Shown piece after piece: positions 61,640 to 64,000 of a stretch of 64,000 bases of DNA. The position numbers were made by a program, and so were the translations under genes. A model generated the notes under the pieces. The model worked only from the letters and a program-made list of their open reading frames with translations. It made no database searches and had not been told where the DNA came from. Source of the stretch: Paguma larvata (Eukaryota; Chordata; Mammalia; Carnivora; Viverridae); NCBI GenBank assembly GCA_030068075.1, contig CM057844.1, forward strand, positions 2,728,001 through 2,792,000. The letters are read 5' to 3'. Position 1 is the stretch's first letter; each line of letters opens with the position of its first letter.

Positions 61640-62060
61640 GCCCAGGGGTGCCCGCCCGGGGCGGCGGGAGCGTGGCGGAGCGGACTTGCCCTGGGACTCC
61701 GGTGCAGACGCTCACGCCTCCACCTGCTCCGCCTGAAGAGCAGGCTGCTGGCCCGGCGGCGAGCGCCCCGCAATCCCGCGCCGGGAGCCCTCAGCTCCTC
61801 AGTCCTGGCGCCCGCGCGCCCCGCCCCTCCTGCCCACCTCTGAGCCCCCTCCCGGGATCGAGCCCCGCCCCAGGTCCTCCCGAGCCCCGTGTGGGCCTCC
61901 CGCCTCCTCCGCTGCTCACCTCAGATCTTTTCTTATCTGACCTTTGGTCGCCCACTTCCCTGCTCTGCTCTCTGCAGCCGCGGGGCTGGAAGTCCCCGAG
62001 TGCTCTGTTTGGGTGACGCAGCCCTCGGGGTGGCAGCGTCTAAGCTGAGCGTGCAGAGTC
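61640..62060 (-). promoter_or_regulatory. CpG-rich SSTR4 5' region
   Basis: A strongly GC- and CpG-rich block continues from the SSTR4 coding region, with GGGCGG-type Sp1 boxes in either orientation (for example CCCCGCCC near 61819 and 61864). No TATA box at a clear position. The start site cannot be fixed from sequence. Confidence 0.5.
62023..62036 (+). promoter_or_regulatory. Possible CTCF-like motif upstream of SSTR4
   Basis: CCTCGGGGTGGCAG agrees at 13 of 14 positions with the older consensus CCGCGNGGNGGCAG but fits the longer matrix less well. Confidence 0.3.
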
Positions 62061-64000
62061 CTTAGCCAGGTGCTTGACATCCTCCCCATCTCCACCGCGC
62101 CCGCCTGCCCCTGTGATCCTCTGGAAGACCTGCAAGGTCTGTCCCATCATTAAACTCATTTCATAGAAGCGGAACCTGAAGCTCCCAAAGGCGTCGCTGT
62201 GAGTTCCTGGTCTACCCGGGTTCCAGTCGCCCCCTCCCTGCACTCCGCGCAATCGCAAATCCCAGGATCTTTTCAGTGAGATTTCGGTGGGGTGGGGGTG
62301 GGGTGGGCGCCAGGAACAGAGATGCACACGCAGAAGAGGAGAGATGCCACGAAAGAAGGCCAGTCTCTGTGTCCGGTGCTCATTGCGCGGAGCCGCGCCG
62401 ACACAGGTAACTAGCCCCAGAGCCAGACGCCGCAAAAACCGATGCCAAGCTGGCTGACTTCTGAGGCATCTCCACTGAGGTGTCTGAAATGTGCCCGGAG
62501 AAGGGTGCTCGGGAACTGTCGGTGTTCCAAGCTAGATTCCCTTCCCCCCACCCCCAAACTCCAGAGCCTCGCGTTGAAACCCCTGTGTGGGATGATTCTG
62601 GTCTACAGTCTGGGTCTGGGGACCCAGCAGACAGCCCCGCAACCCTGGCTCTACTAGTCAGGCACAGGGCACAGCAGAATTAGTGAAGTGGGGATTTATC
62701 TTGGAATATTATCGGCAGGGAAATGCTGGCCCTTTAGAACCCCACCTTTGCAGGGCAGTGGCCTCCTTGAGCCTCCCTTCTGCAGACTCCTAAAAAGTCT
62801 TTGATGCATCCGGAACTGGCTACCCTGAGCCAGAGGTGGAGTCCCATCTCCTATGCTGGATGGTTGGAGCAGCTGTGGAGGGGAGGGTGTCAGGATGATT
62901 AAGGCCAGCTGGGCGTGACCTTTAGGAGGCCCTGGAGGCTTCTGACTACTAATCCTCCAGGATTTGGGGAGGAGGAGAGGGACAGGTGAGCAGCCCCCAT
63001 GCAACATAGTGGCTGAATCTAATCTCTGTCCCCAGTTTCTGCCACCCAAATAGTTCCTTTAAAAGATTTGTCTTAAAAAATAATAAAAATAAAAGATTTG
63101 TCTTAGCAACCCTCCTCCCCTTTCTGGACACTCCTTAAATTGGTCTGTCCTTTCCTCTGCTCTCATTTTCCTCATTGTCTCTAAGGGAGAGATTCTTACG
63201 GGGAAAGAGATGGTGCCTTTGTCATTCTAGACGGTGCAGGTGTTTGGGAGGGATGAGGGAAACCCCTGATTTGGGTGGGTGGAGAAGTATAGAGGCTTTT
63301 CATTTTAGTCTTGGACTCTGGGGGAAATCTTTAAATGACTCCCCCTCGAGGCCCAATAAGGAAGGTGTCCCAGAACTGTTCTGCATGCCTGGACACCCCT
63401 CTACGGCGTTCTCTCTTTCCATTTAATACCCAGCCTCCTCCCATCTCTGAAAAATGTATTTCCTATTGTCTTACCTCATGTGTGAGCCTCTGGGATCTTT
63501 TCCACCTCTACTTTAGAGAGTTTTTCTCCTAACCTTTCCTGGCTCTGCCTCCTCTCCCCTCATACAGACATACACCTCACAGCAAATTAAGCTAGCATTT
63601 AGTAAGGTAAATATGTATTGCTGTTTTCTGTGGTTTGTCTACATTATGAGTGTGATGCATGTAGCGTTCGGGACACCCAAACCCAGCATTTCTGGAGTCT
63701 GGAAGGCAGGGAGACAGATCATTCATTCATTCATTCATTCAACAAACGTTAGTGGAGAATACGGGTCCACTGCAGCATCATTGTAATGGTAAAACCTCAT
63801 GGACTAGAAGAAAAGGAGGTTGGGAAATTCAGGTCTGATATGGAGGTTCTTCCTCCAAGTCAAGAAGGTCATGAGGCTGAGTTACTGGACTTGTGTTTGA
63901 GCTGCCAATCTGAGGAGGAAGGTAATTCAAGGTAATTTTTGAATGACAGACGTTTTGGGAGGCAGCATAACATAATGTGACTACTTTGATCTGAGTCCCA
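62061..64000. other. Intergenic upstream of SSTR4, no gene recognised
   Basis: No supported coding gene. (ATTC)n at 63719-63741 followed by AACAAACGTT is an L2/MIR-type tail. Confidence 0.35.
63061..63105 (+). mobile_element. Possible tail-only retroinsertion with 15-bp target-site duplication
   Basis: AAAAGATTTGTCTTA is repeated exactly at 63061-63075 and 63091-63105, separated by 15 A-rich bases. The first copy is preceded by TTT, giving the L1 endonuclease site TT/AAAA. Confidence 0.55.

Overview
The window is nuclear DNA of a feliform (probably felid) carnivore. It has GT-AG splicing and CpG-rich single-exon mammalian genes. It also carries tRNA-Lys-derived carnivore SINEs of the felid type and many young carnivore L1 3' ends ending in a C/T-rich 3' UTR. 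Three protein-coding genes are recognisable: CD93 (+, 845-3047), THBD/thrombomodulin (+, 44805-46547) and SSTR4 (-, 60476-61639). This matches the conserved mammalian CD93-THBD-SSTR4 neighbourhood (human 20p11.21). I see no other convincing protein-coding gene; nearly all other open frames are shadows of these genes, L1 ORF2 debris or low-complexity DNA.

Layout: 1-844 is the CD93 5' flank and leader. CD93 has a large exon 1, a 253-bp intron and a tiny last coding exon, followed by a probable 4.8-kb 3' UTR containing an antisense L1 tail. In this sequence the CD93 frame is broken by two opposite 1-bp shifts about 145 bp apart. From 8 to 43 kb lies AT-rich intergenic DNA full of repeats: a 120-bp tandem duplication, a purine tract, a minisatellite with a 172-bp three-unit higher-order period, old L1 and DNA transposon remnants, and several young L1 insertions. 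The young L1s show clear mechanistic signatures: a U6 snRNA-L1 chimera, a twin-primed 5' inversion and a 3' transduction. From 43 to 48.5 kb is the THBD CpG-rich promoter, with a TATA box and a strong CTCF-like motif, then its single exon and 3' UTR. From 48.5 to 60 kb is intergenic with older repeats. From 60.4 to 62.1 kb is SSTR4 with its CpG-rich upstream region.

Functionally, CD93 and THBD are paralogous group XIV C-type-lectin/EGF membrane proteins of endothelium (angiogenesis and adhesion; anticoagulant protein C activation). SSTR4 is an unrelated somatostatin-binding Gi-coupled receptor that happens to be adjacent. I found no sign of an undescribed biological system. The most interesting signals are the CD93 frame break and the retrotransposition footprints.
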